Below, in pieces: positions 5,678 through 8,219 of a stretch of 8,219 bases of DNA. Below the pieces are notes generated by a model. That model was not told the DNA's origin. It ran no database searches and saw nothing but the letters and a program-made list of their open reading frames with translations. The DNA comes from Clostridium sp. CAG:921 (GTDB lineage Bacteria > Bacillota > Clostridia > TANB77 > CAG-465): NCBI GenBank assembly GCA_000433135.1, contig HF991951.1, positions 3,599-11,817 of the forward strand. The letters run 5' to 3'. A program made the translations under genes and the position numbers. Numbering within the stretch: position 1 is the stretch's first letter; every line of letters begins with the position of its first letter.

Positions 5678-8219
5678 TTAAATATTTTCATTTCTTATTG
5701 TTTCAATAGTATTTTCCTTATTAATTTTATTCATTGAATATTTCATTAAAGCTGTTATTAGTAAATGTACTACAACAATTGATATGATAATTGCAAAAAT
5801 TGGCAATTTAAATGGTAAATTACTTGATTCTAACATAAGACGATAAATTAAGTATGATATTCCTATTCCACTAGTAACACCAAATAATAGTGACTTAGCA
5901 CCTATAAATACACCATCTAAATTTATCATTTTTTTAAATTCCTTTTTTGTCATACCTATTGACTTTAACATTGCAAATTCTTGTTTACGAAGATTCATAT
6001 TTGTTGTAATTGTATTAAAAATATTAGTAATACCTATTAAAGAAATTACAATTATAAATCCATATAAAAAAATGGCAACTAATGTATACAAATTGTTCAT
6101 CATTTTTGAATTTTCATTTATGTTATTTAAATAATATTCTTCGCCTGTTAACATTTCTTCTATATCATCTTGTAATTTGTCAGGATTATTTGATAAATAA
6201 TATATTGTAAATTTTTTATTTGCTTGTTTTATTTCATTAAACATTTTATCTGAAACCACTAAATATTCTTCCATTATTTCCTGACCAAATGGCTTTTTAT
6301 CAGTTATACTTCCAATTTCAATATTGATATTTTCTTTTGAATAATTATTATATAAAGATACAATATCACCATCTTTATAATCATATTTTGTTACATAAAC
6401 AGTTTTATTCTTTTTTGACTTTTCATCATATTTTCCCATTTTTATTTTATTTGAAACAAGTATAGCTTTATTTTGATATTCATCATAATTTAAGCCTAAT
6501 TTTTCTAGATATTTTCTATATTGATAGTCTCCTATTGATAAAACTTCTATTACATCATCTTTATTAATATAATCTTTGTCAAATTCATTTAATGAAATAT
6601 ATTCTTCATCATATTTAGGATTTTTAAGGTCGAGATAATCGTATTTATATATAGCATAGTCATCTACACCATTTAAATTAGTTGTATTTACAAATTTATC
6701 CTCTTTTTTCATGCTATAAGATTCACCCGACACACTAAGTGATAAATTATAATCATATGTATGAATTTCTTCATTTATAAAATTAAATACTTCACTAATA
6801 AAATAGGATAACCCTATAAATACTGCTACAGATACTGTTATTGAAACAATAGTTGTTCTATATTTTCTTTTATCCCTTTTTAAATTTTTATATGAAATTT
6901 CTCCACCTATACCAAATAATTTATTTACTATTTTTGGACATTTAATTTTTTTTGATTTTATTTTTATATCAGCACTATTTCTAATTGAATTTATTGGACT
7001 TACTTTTGATGCCTTCCTTGCACTTTTTAAAGCAGATAAATAAATTGTAATTATTCCAAGCAAAATAGATACTAAAATGGCAGTCCAAGATATACTTAAG
7101 ACAAGTTTTAAACCAGTATTTAACATATCTTTTAAAAATATATTACTAACAATTATTAATATATACGAAGCTCCAAGCCCCAGTAATATTCCAAGAGGTA
7201 TTCCAATAATACCTAATATTGCTCCTTCGTAATAAACGTTCTTTTTGATTTGTTTTTTTGTTGCACCAATACTTCTAAGCATTCCATATTGTTTAATTTT
7301 TTCAGTAATAGAAATGTCAAAACTATTTTTAATACAAAATACTGATGTTACTACTATTATTCCACATACAAACACAACTGTTACACCTAATCCACCAGTA
7401 GTTTCTGATTTTAAAGGATTATTTTCTAATTGTATTAAGTAATCATTTATTTCATATTGATATTTAGCTTTTGACAATTCTTCTGCAAATTTATTGTACT
7501 CCTTTTCTTCTAATTCTGTAAAATTACCAGTATATCCTTTTACAAATATTTCTTCATCTACTTGTAAAATATTTGCTGCAACATTTAAATAGTTTTTAGA
7601 TCCAAATTTATTAAGTCTAGTATAAACATCAACTTTACCTTCTATTTTATTTTTACCAAGATATGTTACAAATGTATATCCAGGTGCTTCATAGTTTTCT
7701 ATATTAGTTGCTGGTCTTTGAATAATGCCAACTATTTTATATTCTTTTGATACTGTATCTACTATTTCTTCGCCATCATCTTTTCTATACGGACTATTTT
7801 GATTTAATTCATAAGTATCTCCATTACAAACTCTTTTGCCAACGTTTAAATTAATTATATCACCTATTTTCAAATCAATCCTGCCATTTGTTTTTAAGTG
7901 ACTAGGTATAACTATTTCATTTTCATTTTCTGGTAGTCTTCCATCAATTAGTCTTATAGATAAGTTTTCTAAAGCCTCCTTTGTAAATCCTTTTATACAA
8001 GCATAAGGCTTATATTCATTTTTTGAATCATCTAGTTTAGCATATCCAATATTACTTGTTAGATATAATTCCTCTACACCTTTATTTTTCTCTATTTTAT
8101 AAATATCATCTTTATTTACATCAAAAAACGCAATATGAAAATTTCCTTTATGATATGTTTCAAAACTTATAAGTGATTTAATTGCACTTGAATACATTGT
8201 AGCTACAGCTGTTATAAGT
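5678..8219 (-). CDS. FtsX/MacB-type ABC transporter permease, 5' partial
   Basis: At least 846 residues of a large permease are visible; the 5' end lies beyond the right edge. The ATG at 8197 is not the start: the frame stays open to the edge, reading LITAVAT before it, which is the tail of the usual first membrane helix. The protein is two similar halves. Numbered from that Met, a first extracellular region (about 10-268) is followed by membrane helices near 270-290, 325-352 and 367-390, with the FtsX motif GMLRSIGATKKQIKK between the first two. Then comes a helix near 447-468, a second extracellular region (about 470-700), and helices near 703-728, 762-788 and 800-820, with AMLKSIGMTKKEFKK as the matching FtsX motif. 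Such permeases work with a separate ATPase, often in peptide-antibiotic resistance, sensing or lipoprotein handling. The downstream two-component genes support the resistance/sensing reading. No ATPase is in the window. Confidence 0.93.
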   Translation of the reverse strand, partial: LITAVATMYSSAIKSLISFETYHKGNFHIAFFDVNKDDIYKIEKNKGVEELYLTSNIGYAKLDDSKNEYKPYACIKGFTKEALENLSIRLIDGRLPENENEIVIPSHLKTNGRIDLKIGDIINLNVGKRVCNGDTYELNQNSPYRKDDGEEIVDTVSKEYKIVGIIQRPATNIENYEAPGYTFVTYLGKNKIEGKVDVYTRLNKFGSKNYLNVAANILQVDEEIFVKGYTGNFTELEEKEYNKFAEELSKAKYQYEINDYLIQLENNPLKSETTGGLGVTVVFVCGIIVVTSVFCIKNSFDISITEKIKQYGMLRSIGATKKQIKKNVYYEGAILGIIGIPLGILLGLGASYILIIVSNIFLKDMLNTGLKLVLSISWTAILVSILLGIITIYLSALKSARKASKVSPINSIRNSADIKIKSKKIKCPKIVNKLFGIGGEISYKNLKRDKRKYRTTIVSITVSVAVFIGLSYFISEVFNFINEEIHTYDYNLSLSVSGESYSMKKEDKFVNTTNLNGVDDYAIYKYDYLDLKNPKYDEEYISLNEFDKDYINKDDVIEVLSIGDYQYRKYLEKLGLNYDEYQNKAILVSNKIKMGKYDEKSKKNKTVYVTKYDYKDGDIVSLYNNYSKENINIEIGSITDKKPFGQEIMEEYLVVSDKMFNEIKQANKKFTIYYLSNNPDKLQDDIEEMLTGEEYYLNNINENSKMMNNLYTLVAIFLYGFIIVISLIGITNIFNTITTNMNLRKQEFAMLKSIGMTKKEFKKMINLDGVFIGAKSLLFGVTSGIGISYLIYRLMLESSNLPFKLPIFAIIISIVVVHLLITALMKYSMNKINKENTIETIRNENI

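Noticed and set aside
7245..7442. Plus-strand open frame of 65 codons
   Set aside because: It is antisense to the FtsX motif and membrane helices of the permease; complements of hydrophobic codons often stay open.

Overview
The window is a very AT-rich stretch (A+T clearly dominates coding and non-coding DNA) with strong AGGAGG-type ribosome binding sites. It uses the standard bacterial code: in-frame TGG encodes Trp and TAA, TAG and TGA all act as stops. Together with the protein families present, this points to a low-GC Firmicute, most likely a gut-type clostridium or a relative. Every supported gene lies on the minus strand, so transcription runs from high to low coordinates.

Right part (8219 to about 3736): a membrane-stress or antimicrobial-peptide-type module. 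It holds a large FtsX/MacB-type ABC transporter permease (its 5' end lies beyond the window), then an OmpR-type response regulator, then an overlapping sensor histidine kinase. A hairpin terminator follows the kinase. An extended -10 promoter in the 60-base gap before the regulator could also drive the two-component pair separately from the transporter. The ATPase is not in the window; it is expected just off the right edge.

Middle (3485 to 641): five closely spaced minus-strand genes that look like one transcription unit. They are an L-threonylcarbamoyladenylate synthase (TsaC/Sua5 domain), an unrecognised small protein with two membrane segments, a GNAT acetyltransferase with a C-terminal YoaP-like thioredoxin-fold domain, a flavodoxin resembling BilS, and a membrane-anchored protein resembling DUF5301. 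Their functions do not obviously form one pathway. The likely shared themes are a housekeeping gene followed by redox and acyl-transfer accessory genes and two small surface-exposed proteins.

Left part (640 to 1): a degraded stretch followed by the start of a new gene. It contains an orphan open frame without a start codon, a 57-residue N-terminal stub of an NTF2/SnoaL-like protein with its own strong Shine-Dalgarno, and at the stub's break point a less AT-rich segment that resembles a decayed group II intron domain V. Beyond it, a consensus sigma-A promoter drives a gene of which only 46 codons are visible.

No tRNA, rRNA, CRISPR array, insertion sequence with intact ends, or riboswitch was recognised. 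Nothing here is clearly a wholly new system. The most interesting points are the BilS-like flavodoxin without a visible BilR, the GNAT-YoaP fusion beside it, and the truncated NTF2 gene with the intron-like scar.
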